This document shows, one piece after another, positions 1-8,702 of a DNA stretch of 21,505 bases. Source of the DNA: Treponema sp. (lineage in GTDB: Bacteria > Spirochaetota > Spirochaetia > Treponematales > Breznakiellaceae); assembly GCA_031266095.1 (NCBI GenBank), contig JAISBR010000216.1, positions 1 through 21,505 of the forward strand. The letters run 5' to 3'. The first letter of the stretch is position 1. Every line of letters begins with the position of its first letter. Below the pieces are notes generated by a model that made no database searches, was not told where the DNA came from, and worked only from the letters and a program-made list of their open reading frames with translations. A program made the translations under genes and the position numbers.

Positions 1-194
1 TGGTCCTCTCAACCTGAATGTATGTATGGGAGAATTATCGCAGGCATGTGCCGATTCAAAGCGGAAAAGAAAACCTCAGCTGTGTGTTTTTAGTTCCGCA
101 TAAGTTAACGCCTATGGGGTCAGCCCCCTCCTTTCATTGTCAGGATCGCGAGTCAAAAAAACAACGCCGATGCCCTGGTTAACCACAGTTCCTA

Positions 195-262
195 TTGCAT
201 TTCGTTTGGTTTTGTTATATCTTTATTCAAGTTATCTTGAGTTACATTAATAAAACTGGAGG
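195..262 (+). promoter_or_regulatory. Putative modA promoter region and ribosome binding site
   Basis: A GGAGG Shine-Dalgarno at 258-262 lies 5 nt before the modA ATG and fixes that start. Upstream, TTGCAT (195-200) with TATATC (216-221, 15-nt spacer) or TATCTT (218-223, 17-nt spacer) could form a weak sigma-70-type promoter. A small perfect inverted repeat, TCAAG-TTAT-CTTGA (227-240), sits between promoter and gene and could be an operator. I do not see a convincing ModE box or molybdenum-cofactor riboswitch. The remainder of 1-267 shows no gene; GGGG-TCAG-CCCC at 116-127 is only a weak hairpin. Confidence 0.4.
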
Positions 263-267
263 AAAAA

Positions 268-1074
268 ATGAGAAAACGGACAATTAGCTGTGTTTTGATG
301 GTTTTGGTTGTGTTTGTTTCTGTCCAGACCGCGCTTTTTGCGGGAGCAAAGAAAGAGGCGGCGGTTCAACCGGGGAATACGCCGGTTACCATTCTGATTG
401 CCGCGGCGGCGAGTCTTGAGTATTCCTATAAGGAACTCATACCCTTGTTCCAGCAAAAATACCCCTGGATCACCGTGGAGGGAACCTACGATAGTTCCGG
501 CAGGCTTCAGACTCAGATTGAACAGGGCCTTGAGGCGGATGTGTTTATGTCCGCGGCCACCCGGCAGATGAGCGCGTTGGTTGACCAGAATCTGGTATCC
601 GGAGAATCGGTTTTGCCTCTTCTGGAGAATAAAATTGTCCTGATCAAACCCGCGGGAATATCCACGACAGTGACCGGTTTCCAGAACACGGCCCAGGCCA
701 GGGTGATTGCCCTGGGGGACCCCGCCAGCGTACCTGCGGGACAATACGCTAAAGAGGCCTTTACCACGCTGGGTAACTGGGACGCGGTAGAGGCCAAGGC
801 AAGTTTCGGGACCAACGTTACCGAGGTGCTGAACTGGGTGGGGGAAGGCAGCGCCGAAGTGGGGGTGGTCTACGCCACCGACGCGGCAACCACTCAAAAG
901 GTTGAGATTATCGCGGAAGCGCCGGCGGGAAGTTTATCCTCCAAGGTGATCTACCCTGTGGGAATCGTAGCGCTCTCCACCCATCCCCAGGAGGCCAAAC
1001 TTTTTGTTGACTTCCTCGCCTCCGATGAGGGATTGGCGGTTTTTCGGGCCTACGGATTTTCCCCGAATAAATAG
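268..1074 (+). CDS. modA: Molybdate ABC transporter, periplasmic substrate-binding protein ModA
   Basis: This 268-residue protein is the extracytoplasmic receptor that captures molybdate (possibly tungstate) and hands it to ModBC. An N-terminal signal peptide (basic MRKR, hydrophobic stretch to about residue 25, cleavage probably after LFA) precedes the mature domain. The mature part opens with AAAASLEYSYKELIPLF and continues with YDSSGRLQTQIEQG and EADVFMSAA, which match the oxyanion-binding loops of the ModA family. The length is normal. The start is supported by a GGAGG site 5 nt upstream. The stop lies 2 nt before modB, and modB and modC overlap, so this is one operon. No lipobox cysteine follows the signal, so it is probably a free periplasmic protein. 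The ModA/WtpA/TupA distinction rests on the ModB-type permease next door, so molybdate is favoured. Confidence 0.93.
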   Translation: MRKRTISCVLMVLVVFVSVQTALFAGAKKEAAVQPGNTPVTILIAAAASLEYSYKELIPLFQQKYPWITVEGTYDSSGRLQTQIEQGLEADVFMSAATRQMSALVDQNLVSGESVLPLLENKIVLIKPAGISTTVTGFQNTAQARVIALGDPASVPAGQYAKEAFTTLGNWDAVEAKASFGTNVTEVLNWVGEGSAEVGVVYATDAATTQKVEIIAEAPAGSLSSKVIYPVGIVALSTHPQEAKLFVDFLASDEGLAVFRAYGFSPNK

Positions 1075-1076
1075 GA

Positions 1077-1748
1077 ATGATAAATATATCTCCTGTTCTG
1101 ATATCTCTCAAGACCGCGTCCACGGCCATTCTGGTGACTTTTTCCATCGGACTCCTGGCCGCGGCCCTGGTCGCCCGGCTTCGGCGCAAAGAATGGAAGA
1201 TGATCCTCGATGGAATTCTCACCCTGCCCCTGGTATTACCTCCCACGGTGGCGGGGTTTTTCCTTCTCTACATCTTCGGCGTCCGGGGACCGGTGGGGAA
1301 ATTCTTTCTTGATTTTTTCAGTACAAGAATTGCCTTTTCATGGGGGGCTACGGTGCTTGCGTCAACGGCGATCTCCTTCCCCCTGATGTACCGTTCCGCC
1401 AGGGGCGCCCTGGAACAGGTTGATCAAAATTTGATCTACGCCGCCCGGACCCTGGGCATGTCCGAGTGGGCGATCTTTTGGAAAGTGAGCCTCCCCACCG
1501 CTATGCCGGGGGTTGCTTCCGGCGCGGTCCTGGCCTTTGCCCGGGGGCTGGGGGAATTCGGGGCCACCGCCATGATCGCCGGCAATATCGCCGGAAAAAC
1601 CCGGACCCTGCCCCTCGCGATCTACTCTTCGGTGGCCGCGGGGGATATGGAAACCGCCTACGGTTATGTGCTGATCATTCTGCTGGTATCTTTCATCGTC
1701 GTCGCCCTGATGAACTACTTTACTGTTCTAGAAAAAAGGCCCCGGTGA
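1077..1748 (+). CDS. modB: Molybdate ABC transporter, inner-membrane permease ModB
   Basis: A 223-residue integral membrane protein with about five or six hydrophobic segments forms the channel through which molybdate enters. The ABC-contacting (EAA-like) loop is clear around LGMSEWAIFWKVSLP followed by ARGLGEFGATAMIAG and NIAGKTRTLPLAIY; the last two stretches are characteristic of ModB. The length is typical. The gene begins 2 nt after the modA stop with only a weak AGGA-like site, so translation is probably coupled to modA. Its TGA stop overlaps the GTG start of modC as GTGA. Being between a ModA receptor and a ModC-like ATPase leaves little doubt about its role. Confidence 0.94.
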   Translation: MINISPVLISLKTASTAILVTFSIGLLAAALVARLRRKEWKMILDGILTLPLVLPPTVAGFFLLYIFGVRGPVGKFFLDFFSTRIAFSWGATVLASTAISFPLMYRSARGALEQVDQNLIYAARTLGMSEWAIFWKVSLPTAMPGVASGAVLAFARGLGEFGATAMIAGNIAGKTRTLPLAIYSSVAAGDMETAYGYVLIILLVSFIVVALMNYFTVLEKRPR

Positions 1749-2806
1749 GCATTAAGGTTTCTATCCGAAAAAAGCTTTCCCGGAATTTTACCCTGGAAAC
1801 GGAATTTGAAACTTCCGCCGGCAGCGGCGGCTGCCTGGGGATCCTGGGGGCCTCAGGCTCCGGGAAAAGCATGACCCTGAAATGTATCGCCGGGGTCGAA
1901 ACCCCCGATGAGGGCTTTATCTCCATAAACGGCCGGGTACTTTTCGACTCGGTGAAAAAAATAAACCTCAAGCCCCAGGCGCGGCGGGTGGGTTATCTGT
2001 TTCAGAATTACGCCCTTTTTCCCCGGATGACCGCGCTGGAAAACATCATCGCCGGCCTGGAAAACCGGGGGAAGCGGCGGGAGAAGGTTCAAAAGACCCT
2101 GTCGTGGATCCGGCAGTACGGGCTTGAGGGCCTGGAAAACCGGTATCCCGCCCTGCTCTCCGGGGGGCAGCAGCAGCGGGTTGCCCTGGCCCGGATGCTG
2201 ATCCGCGAACCTGAGGCGATCCTCCTGGACGAGCCGTTTTCCGCCCTGGATACCAATCTCCGTGAACAGATGCAGATACTGATGCTGGAACTCCTGGAAA
2301 ACCGGAGTGATGTGATCCTCGTAACCCACAGCCGTGATGAGGTTTTCAGGCTCTGCGGCGAATTACTGCTCATGGACGGAGGCCGGGCCTTGAGGAAGGG
2401 GAAAACCCAGGAGATGTTCCATGAACCCGGTACTATAACGGCGGCCCGGCTTACGGGGTGTAAGAATATCTCCCCGGTTAAACGGACGGGCGAGCGGGAG
2501 ATTTACGCCCTCCACTGGGGCATTTCTTTACAAACCGCCGCCCCGGTGGGAAAGGAGATCACCCACGTGGGAATCCGCGCCTATGACTTTGCCCCCGCCG
2601 GGGAAGAAACTTGTAACCGGATACCTATAACTGTATGCCGCCGCTTTGAGGAACCCTTTGAGGACGCGGTGATCTTTACCAACGCCGCCGGCAGCCCGGA
2701 AGAAAAAAACGAAATGTGGTGGAAATACAGTAAGCGCCTGAACTATCACGATGTTACAGCCTTATATATCTCCCCCGAATCACTGCTGCTATTGAAAGAA
2801 TTGTAA
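1745..2806 (+). CDS. modC: Molybdate ABC transporter, ATP-binding protein ModC
   Basis: This 353-residue cytoplasmic ATPase energises ModB. From the GTG start, the Walker A GASGSGKS is near residues 35-42, the Q-loop glutamine near 87, the signature LSGGQQQR near 138-145, Walker B ILLDEP near 159-164 and the H-loop VTHS near 195. The C-terminal third (about 230-353) has no ABC motifs and fits the molybdate-binding (TOBE-type) regulatory region of ModC, though it is less conserved to the eye. I chose GTG at 1745, overlapping the modB stop, because the reading frame upstream of it runs antisense to nothing and inside modB, and protein similarity to ModC begins there. The operon ends here; the next gene is convergent, 29 bp away. 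Confidence 0.92.
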   Translation: MSIKVSIRKKLSRNFTLETEFETSAGSGGCLGILGASGSGKSMTLKCIAGVETPDEGFISINGRVLFDSVKKINLKPQARRVGYLFQNYALFPRMTALENIIAGLENRGKRREKVQKTLSWIRQYGLEGLENRYPALLSGGQQQRVALARMLIREPEAILLDEPFSALDTNLREQMQILMLELLENRSDVILVTHSRDEVFRLCGELLLMDGGRALRKGKTQEMFHEPGTITAARLTGCKNISPVKRTGEREIYALHWGISLQTAAPVGKEITHVGIRAYDFAPAGEETCNRIPITVCRRFEEPFEDAVIFTNAAGSPEEKNEMWWKYSKRLNYHDVTALYISPESLLLLKEL

Positions 2807-2835
2807 CTACCACATCGCGGACAAAATCAACAAGC

Positions 2836-3669
2836 TCAAGCTAAACTATCCGGCATGAGACCCTGGCCCCGGGAACAGACATCCCGGATGACCAGGCTCG
2901 CCAGGATCATCCCCGCCGCAGCGGTGACGGTTACGGCGCTGCCGTTTATCGCTTTTTTAGAAGAACACCATTCGCTGTCTCTGTTGGCGCAAAAACACTG
3001 TGAGGTGCCGCATACCGTCTCAATCCCTTCCGGCCGGGACAGCGCCTCATCACTGTACACAACGGTAAAGCGCCCGGTAAAGCCCCGCCTGCGCAGACCC
3101 TGGCGGACAAGCCTTGCCAGGGGACAGCCCCTGGTCTCCCAGATATCCGCCGTTTTAAGCCGGACCGGGTCAAGTTTACAGGCCATGCCCATGGATGAAA
3201 ACAGCCGGGGCCTGCCCCTTTCATTTTGAGGGCCGCTCTCCGCCTCCGAAGCACCGGACGTCCCCATTGCGGTTTCAATAAGGTCGAGTTTGTGACTGAG
3301 GCTGTCTATGGCGTCGATAACATAATCGGCCTTTTCTATCTCAAAAATACCCGCAGTCTCCCTTGAAAAGACATTATTGAAGGCGGCGATATCGCATTGA
3401 GGGTTGATTTCAAGAAGACGTTTTAAGAGCGCCGCCGATTTGGGGAGTCCCACGGTGCTATGCAGAGCCTGAATCTGACGGTTAATATTGGTAACACAGA
3501 CCGAATCATTATCAACAATGGTAAGGCGTCCGATGCCTGAACGGACGAGGGCCTCGGCGGCCCAGCTTCCCACGCCTCCCAAACCGAAGACAATTACCCG
3601 CTTTTGCGCCAGGACCGCAATGGCTTCTTCGCCCACAAGGAGGCCCAGGCGGTGAAACGCCGGATTCAC
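2836..3669 (-). CDS. tcdA: tRNA threonylcarbamoyladenosine dehydratase (TcdA/CsdL, ThiF-like E1 family)
   Basis: TcdA is an ATP-dependent E1-like enzyme that converts t6A37 in ANN-decoding tRNAs to cyclic t6A. The 277-residue protein carries the Rossmann adenylylation site FGLGGVGSWAAEAL (about 28-41), then TIVDNDSVCVTNINRQ, a block highly conserved in TcdA, and YVIDAIDSLSHK. The central part (SMGMACKLDPVR, ADIWETRGCPLA, VVYSDEAL) matches the TcdA subgroup rather than MoeB or ThiF, and there is no C-terminal rhodanese domain. A cysteine-rich stretch near residues 222-236 is present. The start is GTG with no strong Shine-Dalgarno; it lies 10 nt after the stop of the small metal-binding protein, so the two are probably cotranscribed. 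The length is close to that of the E. coli protein. Confidence 0.9.
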   Translation of the reverse strand: MNPAFHRLGLLVGEEAIAVLAQKRVIVFGLGGVGSWAAEALVRSGIGRLTIVDNDSVCVTNINRQIQALHSTVGLPKSAALLKRLLEINPQCDIAAFNNVFSRETAGIFEIEKADYVIDAIDSLSHKLDLIETAMGTSGASEAESGPQNERGRPRLFSSMGMACKLDPVRLKTADIWETRGCPLARLVRQGLRRRGFTGRFTVVYSDEALSRPEGIETVCGTSQCFCANRDSEWCSSKKAINGSAVTVTAAAGMILASLVIRDVCSRGQGLMPDSLA

Positions 3670-3679
3670 GGATATGCCG

Positions 3680-3880
3680 TTACGGCGCCTCGTAACCCGC
3701 TTCGGTAATGACGGCTTTCAATACATCAAGCTTTACCGTATCCCCGTGTTCTACCACGGCGTTTTTATCTTTAAGGCTCACCACAGCGGAACTAACCCCG
3801 GCCGTCTCTTCCAGCGCTTTTTTTACATGAGCCGTACAGTGATCGCAGCTCATCCCCTCAATGGCAATAGTGGTTTTCAT
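3680..3880 (-). CDS. Small heavy-metal-associated (HMA) domain protein, CopZ-like copper chaperone
   Basis: This 66-residue protein is a single HMA ferredoxin-like domain. The metal site GMSCDHC (Cys12 and Cys15) is intact, and the order of strands and helices along the chain (beta MKTTIAIEG, helix AHVKKALEE, beta VSSAVVSL and NAVVEHG, helix DVLKAVITEAG, ending YEAP) matches CopZ/Atx1 chaperones. It would bind Cu(I) or another soft metal and pass it to a P-type ATPase. No such ATPase is encoded in this window, so the partner is unknown. A textbook AGGAGG site lies 6 nt before the ATG. It sits just upstream of tcdA. Confidence 0.85.
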   Translation of the reverse strand: MKTTIAIEGMSCDHCTAHVKKALEETAGVSSAVVSLKDKNAVVEHGDTVKLDVLKAVITEAGYEAP

Positions 3881-3962
3881 TTCCGCCTCCTGTAAAAAGC
3901 AGTATCGGCTAAATTATTGAGAATTGCAAGCTGCCTTTTGGTAACATTTCTGTTTGGGGCAT

Positions 3963-3994
3963 TTCGGCCGCCGGCAAAAGCGCCGGATGCCGAA
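3963..3994 (-). terminator. Stem-loop immediately after pheS, possible terminator
   Basis: An interrupted hairpin begins 2 nt past the pheS stop: TTCGGC pairs with GCCGAA and CCGGC with GCCGG, separated by a 2-nt internal mismatch and a 6-nt loop. It would end the pheS transcript on the minus strand. There is no run of T after it, so it is not a classical intrinsic terminator and may be an mRNA-end stabiliser. Confidence 0.5.
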
Positions 3995-3995
3995 T

Positions 3996-5600
3996 CTACA
4001 CGGCGGTTTCTTTTGTTCTTCGCAGCCGCACGTTCTCAATGTTGTAGCTGAAAAGTTCCCGCAGATCATTGAGTCCCAGCGCCATCAGGGCCATACGATC
4101 GATGCCGATACCCCAGGCGGCCACGGGCACGTTTACGCCCAGGCTCTCGGTAACTTCGGGACGAAAAATGCCGGAGCCGCCCAATTCAAACCAGCCCAGT
4201 ACGGGATGCTTGATGTGTACTTCAACCGAGGGTTCGGTAAAAGGAAAGTAGCCGGGCACATATTTTACCTCTTTGGCGCTGGCAACCTCCCGGGCAAACA
4301 TATCAAGCATTCCCAAAAGGGTACGGAGGTTCACGTTTTCACCTAATACAATGCCTTCGGTCTGGTAGAAGTCCGGCAGGTGAGTGGCGTCTACCCGGTC
4401 ATAACGGAAACAGCGCACGATACCAAAGTACTTGCCGGGGATTTTCGCCTTGGGCAGGGTTTTGGCGGAGAGTACCGTGCCCTGGCTGCGGAGTATGAGC
4501 CTGCGGGTAAAGTCCCGGTCAAAGGCATAGTTCCAGCCCCGGCTGCCGGTAGCGCCGCCATTTTCGTGGGCCGCGGCTACATTGGAAAGCCAGGGCTCTT
4601 CAATGGCCTTTGCTCTTTCAGGCTCCGCGATACGGTATACATCATGGATATCCCGGGCCGAATGAAACTGCGGCATAAAGAGTGCGTCCGAATTCCAGAA
4701 CTCGGTTTCAATCAGGGGGCCGTCGAATTCCTCAAAGCCCAGGGAAGCGAGTTTGTCTTTTACATTCTCAAGAAATTGCACATAAGGATTGGCGCGGCCC
4801 GGAGTAAGCCTGGCGGGCGGCGTCCTGACGTTATACGATCTGAAGGCTTTACCTTTCCAGCTTCCGGTTTCAAGCATTTCCGGGGTGAGTGTCCCGATTT
4901 CGTCGCCGGTGATACCGGCGGCCCTGAGTGCGGCGGCCACCGCTTCCGCGGGGACAGAACCGTCATCGGCCGCGGCAAAGCCAAAGAACACCGTTTCCCG
5001 GTCGATCTGGCGGAAGGCCGCGTCCGACGCGCCCCGTTTTTTGGCGATACCCGCCATGGCGCTTTTTTCCGCGGCGCCGAGGGAAACCCCGGCAATCGGT
5101 CCGCCTTCCGCGGCTTTAGCCAGCAGGCCGCGAAGGACCGCAAAATGTTCGGCGGGCGGGCCTTTTTCAAGCTGATCCGGCGGTAAAACCATAATCACTT
5201 TTTTCCCGTCGTCCATGGCAAGTACACCAAGTTTTGAAAGGCTGCCGAATGCGCTGCCGGCATCCTTGTTTTCCAGCTTCAGCGTTTGGGCTATGTCGGG
5301 CAGCTTGAGACCGCCCTGAATCCGGACCAGTTCAACGATCCGCTCTTCGGGACTTCCCTTTTCTTTCCATTCCCGGCCCAGTTCAGTCAACTCATAAAAA
5401 ACCGCTGTTTCCCGGCGAGTTTCACTTACCAGCCCCTTATCCGCAAGCCAGGACAGGGCCTGATTGCCGTTTCCGGGTTTGAAGCCAAGTTCTTTTTCAA
5501 CCTTTTCAATGGTCAGCTCGTCACCTTTTTTATACGAAAGGATGATCCGTATCTCCAGAGGATGGAGGTTTTTTATCGTATTCTGAATATCAATTGACAT
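3996..5600 (-). CDS. pheS: Phenylalanyl-tRNA synthetase alpha subunit, archaeal/eukaryal-like form
   Basis: This 534-residue class II synthetase subunit charges tRNA-Phe together with PheT, which is not in the window. The N-terminal about 200 residues contain winged-helix-like segments typical of the long archaeal/eukaryal PheS. The catalytic core follows: FWNSDALFMPQFHSARD (motif 1 region), FRYDRVDATHLPDFYQTEG (motif 2), and GSGIFRPEVTESLG with WGIGIDRMALM (motif 3). Ordinary bacterial PheS is about 330-350 residues, so the length and the N-terminal extension point to the type used by spirochaetes. The frame is open to a TTG at 5639, but that TTG is part of an apparent -35 box, so I use the ATG at 5600. 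No Shine-Dalgarno precedes it, and the predicted transcript start is only about 4 nt upstream. Confidence 0.93.
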   Translation of the reverse strand: MSIDIQNTIKNLHPLEIRIILSYKKGDELTIEKVEKELGFKPGNGNQALSWLADKGLVSETRRETAVFYELTELGREWKEKGSPEERIVELVRIQGGLKLPDIAQTLKLENKDAGSAFGSLSKLGVLAMDDGKKVIMVLPPDQLEKGPPAEHFAVLRGLLAKAAEGGPIAGVSLGAAEKSAMAGIAKKRGASDAAFRQIDRETVFFGFAAADDGSVPAEAVAAALRAAGITGDEIGTLTPEMLETGSWKGKAFRSYNVRTPPARLTPGRANPYVQFLENVKDKLASLGFEEFDGPLIETEFWNSDALFMPQFHSARDIHDVYRIAEPERAKAIEEPWLSNVAAAHENGGATGSRGWNYAFDRDFTRRLILRSQGTVLSAKTLPKAKIPGKYFGIVRCFRYDRVDATHLPDFYQTEGIVLGENVNLRTLLGMLDMFAREVASAKEVKYVPGYFPFTEPSVEVHIKHPVLGWFELGGSGIFRPEVTESLGVNVPVAAWGIGIDRMALMALGLNDLRELFSYNIENVRLRRTKETAV

Positions 5601-5610
5601 GATTATAATG

Positions 5611-5639
5611 AGAATACCAGGATTGAGAAATGTGGGCAA
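5611..5639 (-). promoter_or_regulatory. Predicted pheS promoter, nearly leaderless
   Basis: On the minus strand TTGCCC (5639-5634), a 17-nt spacer and TATTCT (5616-5611) form a reasonable sigma-70-type promoter. The ATG begins 10 nt after the -10 hexamer. A perfect TATAAT also lies just next to the ATG (about 5607-5602), but would place the transcript start inside the gene. Confidence 0.45.
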
Positions 5640-5686
5640 TAGGAGTTTCGGAAAATGAAGTTTTGAAAGAGCCCCGATCGTGTGGT

Positions 5687-6700
5687 TTAAAATGCCAACA
5701 CAACTTTTCTGATCGACGGGTCCCCCGCGTCAATCATTTTAAAGGCATCTATCGCATCGGTGAAAGGAATCACATGCGAAACCGCCCCCTCAAGGGAAAT
5801 CTTCCCCGCTTTTAACGCGGCGATAACTTCCTCAAACTTGTTGTTTTGAAGCCGGGAACCCCGCACGTCCAGTTCCTTTGCGGTGATCTTAAACTGCTGT
5901 ACCGGAGAAGGCTCATCGAGAAACGCCATGGTGATGACCCTGCCCGCGTTGCAGGTAAGGTCCGTCAGGAGGGGCAAAGAACCGGGAAACCCCGCCGCGT
6001 CAATGGAAACTGTGGGGCCCCAGCGGGTATATTCCTTCAATTTTGCGGCCAGGTCCTCTTTTTTGGAATTGATGACCCGTTTGACCCCCAGGGCCGCGGC
6101 TTCGTCAAGCCGCTCATCGGCCACATCCGCCACGATTAATTCCGCCCCCGTAAGCAGAGCCGCCCTGATAAGGCTTTTTCCCAACGCGCCCGCGCCAAGA
6201 ATAAATACAATATCCTCCGGGCAAATCTCCGCCCGTGAACAGGACTGAAAGGCTATACTCATAGGCTCAATCATCACCGCGTCGGTAAAGGCTATGCCCG
6301 CCGGCAACAAATGCATCGCCTCTTCCCCGGCGGTAAGCCATTCCCGGTAGCCGCCGTCTATATGTACCCCCCGCACCTTCAGATTGCAGCAGATATTCGG
6401 ACGGCCTATTTTACAGGGGTAACATTCGCCGCAGTTTACTATCTGATCCACAATGACCGGATCGCCCGGCTTTACCCTGGTAACCTCCTTCCCGGTTTCA
6501 GCGACAATCCCCACAATCTCATGCCCCATGACCCGGGGATAAGTTGCCACGGGCGAGGTTCCGTGGTAAATATGCACGTCGGATCCGCAGATTCCCGCGG
6601 CCTGCATTTTGACCAGCACATCCTTTGGCCCTTCAAGTTTCGGCGGTTCCACGTCAAGCATCGTAAGGACCCTGGGTTTTTCCGTCAGTAATTGTTTCAT
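5687..6700 (-). CDS. Zinc-dependent medium-chain dehydrogenase (sugar-alcohol/sugar-acid dehydrogenase type)
   Basis: An NAD(P)-dependent oxidoreductase of the threonine/sorbitol dehydrogenase type, 337 residues from the chosen start. The catalytic zinc site is visible as GICGSD (Cys38), GHE (His60, Glu61) and Glu143 in MIEP. The structural zinc site is the four-cysteine lobe CGECYPCKIGRPNIC (Cys90, 93, 96, 104). The nucleotide-binding turn is GAGALG near 167-172. The ATG at 6700 is preferred over the one at 6712 because a GGAG site lies 7 nt before it. The gene is the last of the TRAP operon, 48 bp after dctM, suggesting that it oxidises the imported compound, as in hexonate or polyol pathways. 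The exact substrate cannot be read from the sequence. Confidence 0.87.
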   Translation of the reverse strand: MKQLLTEKPRVLTMLDVEPPKLEGPKDVLVKMQAAGICGSDVHIYHGTSPVATYPRVMGHEIVGIVAETGKEVTRVKPGDPVIVDQIVNCGECYPCKIGRPNICCNLKVRGVHIDGGYREWLTAGEEAMHLLPAGIAFTDAVMIEPMSIAFQSCSRAEICPEDIVFILGAGALGKSLIRAALLTGAELIVADVADERLDEAAALGVKRVINSKKEDLAAKLKEYTRWGPTVSIDAAGFPGSLPLLTDLTCNAGRVITMAFLDEPSPVQQFKITAKELDVRGSRLQNNKFEEVIAALKAGKISLEGAVSHVIPFTDAIDAFKMIDAGDPSIRKVVLAF

Positions 6701-6747
6701 CTCTTTCTCCATACTATAAAAAAGACCGCAGGTTCACGGCGCGGCTC

Positions 6748-8085
6748 TCATCTGAAAAGACTCAGAATAGAAGGAACCGGCATCCTGGGCGTATAACCCG
6801 CAAACCATTTGAGGGGAACCATGATAGTCTCAGGGATCAGGGTCATAATCAGCAGAAGGACACACTGGACGATAAAGTACGGCAAAGTAGGCAGCAGAAT
6901 TTCCTCCATTTTGACTTTACCCGTGGCGCAGGCGACATTGAGCACCGGTCCCACCGGCGGCGTGAGGAGGCCCAGCACATTAACCAGGACGAAGTTAATG
7001 CCAAAGTAGACCGGATCGATATTCGCCGCCCTCAGTAGGGGAATGAAGATCGGGGTCAGAATAAGAATCGTGGGAACCACGTCCATAGCGGTTCCGACGA
7101 GGAGGACCACCGCCATCAGCATGACGTTTAACAGGATGGGCCGATCGGTTAATCCGCTCAAGGCCGCGGTGATCATCTGGGGCATCCGGGCGATGGTCAT
7201 AATGTACGCCGCAACCTGGGCCGCGGCCGCGAGGAACATGACCACGCTGGAAGTTTTCGCGGCGCCGATAAGGGCCTTGAATATATCCTTCAGTTTAAGT
7301 TCCCGGTATACGCAGATGCCTACGATGAGGGCGTACACAACGGCCACAACGCCCGCTTCGGTGGCGGTAAACACGCCGCCCCGCAGTCCCACAATGATGA
7401 TCACCGGGAGGAGCAGGGCCCAAAGTCCGCTCAGGAATATCTTCAGAGTTTCCTTGAAGGTCGGTTTCGGCGCGTCTGTTTTAACCGCGTCTTTGCGGGA
7501 GATAAAGAACCAGCAAACGCTCATGATTATGGTGAGGTATATGGCAGGCGCTATGCCGCCCAGGAAGAGGGACTTGATCGAAACCCCGGCGGCGACGCCG
7601 TAGACAATCATCGGCACCGAAGGGGGCATAATCGGGGCCACCATATTACCCGCCGCCACAAGCCCCGCGGATTTGGCCCGGTTATACCCGGAGTTTGCCA
7701 TCATGGGGATGAGGATCGCCCCCAGCGCCGCGGTACTTGCCACGGCGGATCCCACGAGGCTCGCGAACATAAGGCAGGCGAGGATCGTTACATAGCCCAG
7801 CCCGCCCCGGAGGCGGCCGACAAAAATATTGCAAAAGTCTATGATACGTTTGGTAAGACCGCCGCGGTTCATCAGTTCCCCGGCCACCACAAAGAAGGGC
7901 AGTGCCATCATGGTAACGCTGTCCACCCCGCGGAGCAGCTGCGCCGCTATAATCTGGGGATTGGTGGCGGTCCCCCCCATGTGGAGCGCCGTAGCGGATG
8001 AGCCGAACAACAGGGAAAAGGCAATAGGAAGCCCCAGCAGCATCGAGCCGCAGAGGTACACCAAAAATAAAATTATCAGAGCCAT
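6748..8085 (-). CDS. dctM: TRAP transporter large permease subunit DctM
   Basis: A 445-residue, very hydrophobic protein with about 12 membrane segments. It is the sodium-coupled transport subunit of a tripartite ATP-independent periplasmic importer. Family hallmarks include GSAVASTAALGAILIPMM, APIMPPSVPMIVYGVAAG, and LLTPPVGPVLNVACATGK. The ATG is preceded by AGGAGG 4 nt upstream, and that site overlaps the TAG stop of dctQ, so translation of the two membrane subunits is coupled. The length is normal for DctM. Substrate choice resides in DctP, not here. Confidence 0.94.
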   Translation of the reverse strand: MALIILFLVYLCGSMLLGLPIAFSLLFGSSATALHMGGTATNPQIIAAQLLRGVDSVTMMALPFFVVAGELMNRGGLTKRIIDFCNIFVGRLRGGLGYVTILACLMFASLVGSAVASTAALGAILIPMMANSGYNRAKSAGLVAAGNMVAPIMPPSVPMIVYGVAAGVSIKSLFLGGIAPAIYLTIIMSVCWFFISRKDAVKTDAPKPTFKETLKIFLSGLWALLLPVIIIVGLRGGVFTATEAGVVAVVYALIVGICVYRELKLKDIFKALIGAAKTSSVVMFLAAAAQVAAYIMTIARMPQMITAALSGLTDRPILLNVMLMAVVLLVGTAMDVVPTILILTPIFIPLLRAANIDPVYFGINFVLVNVLGLLTPPVGPVLNVACATGKVKMEEILLPTLPYFIVQCVLLLIMTLIPETIMVPLKWFAGYTPRMPVPSILSLFR

Positions 8086-8093
8086 CGTTCCTC

Positions 8094-8627
8094 CTATTGT
8101 ATGCTTTCCTGCATCTGATCCGCGTCCGATTCATCCCGTATTTTAAGCAGTTCCGCGACCGGCATTTTCAAAACAATGAGACGGAACATATTCGTCAGGG
8201 CAATGATACCAATGGCGATTCCGGTGATAAATCCGGCCGCGTAAACCAGGTAGGTCGGAAAATGGGTAGCCACCCAGCGATCCCGCAGGTTTTGGAGCAT
8301 GAGCATCCAACTGCCCTGGGCCAGAATGAACATGAGCCAGATAACCCCTGCCTGCACCAGGAAGTAAATGATCCGCTGTGCAATGACCGGCACCCGGGCA
8401 AGTATACTATCGATGATAAGGTGTTGGTTATCCCGCATGGCCCCGATAGAACCCAGGTATACCAGATATATGAAGCATAGCCGGGCGATTTCCTCGGACC
8501 AGGCAAACCCTTTACTGAACAGGTACCGGAATAACACATTCATAAAGACGAGGAATATCATAACCACCAGAAAGAAGGCAATAAGAATTTCAACAGCCTT
8601 AAAAAGGGTATCCAAGATTTTTTTCAC
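8094..8627 (-). CDS. dctQ: TRAP transporter small permease subunit DctQ
   Basis: This 177-residue protein has four predicted membrane helices and fits DctQ, the small membrane partner that scaffolds DctM. Typical features are the helix-1 stretch FFLVVMIFLVFMNVLFRY followed by FAWSEEIARLCFIYLVYLG, the latter being a conserved DctQ block, and an acidic cytoplasmic tail. Both TTG at 8630 and GTG at 8627 are possible starts. The GAGGGGG site lies at a better distance from the GTG, which I use. It is 8 nt upstream of dctM and about 75 nt downstream of dctP, separated from the latter by a strong hairpin. Confidence 0.92.
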   Translation of the reverse strand: MKKILDTLFKAVEILIAFFLVVMIFLVFMNVLFRYLFSKGFAWSEEIARLCFIYLVYLGSIGAMRDNQHLIIDSILARVPVIAQRIIYFLVQAGVIWLMFILAQGSWMLMLQNLRDRWVATHFPTYLVYAAGFITGIAIGIIALTNMFRLIVLKMPVAELLKIRDESDADQMQESIQ

Positions 8628-8649
8628 CAATTCCCCCTCATTGTATGAA

Positions 8650-8693
8650 CGGGAAGTGATTGGCGATCCTTCCGGTTCACCAATCGCTTCCCG
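8650..8693 (-). promoter_or_regulatory. Intercistronic stem-loop between dctP and dctQ
   Basis: A 14-bp stem (CGGGAAGTGATTGG with CCAATCGCTTCCCG, one mismatch) closes a 16-nt loop in the gap between the receptor gene and the permease genes. It lacks a T-run, so partial termination or protection of the upstream dctP message is more likely than full termination. Such hairpins commonly let a binding protein be made in excess over its membrane partners. Confidence 0.6.
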
Positions 8694-8702
8694 CCGGTCT
8701 TG

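Noticed and set aside
1466..1744. Upstream extension of modC
   Set aside because: This part of the frame lies wholly inside modB, and similarity to ModC starts at the GTG at 1745.
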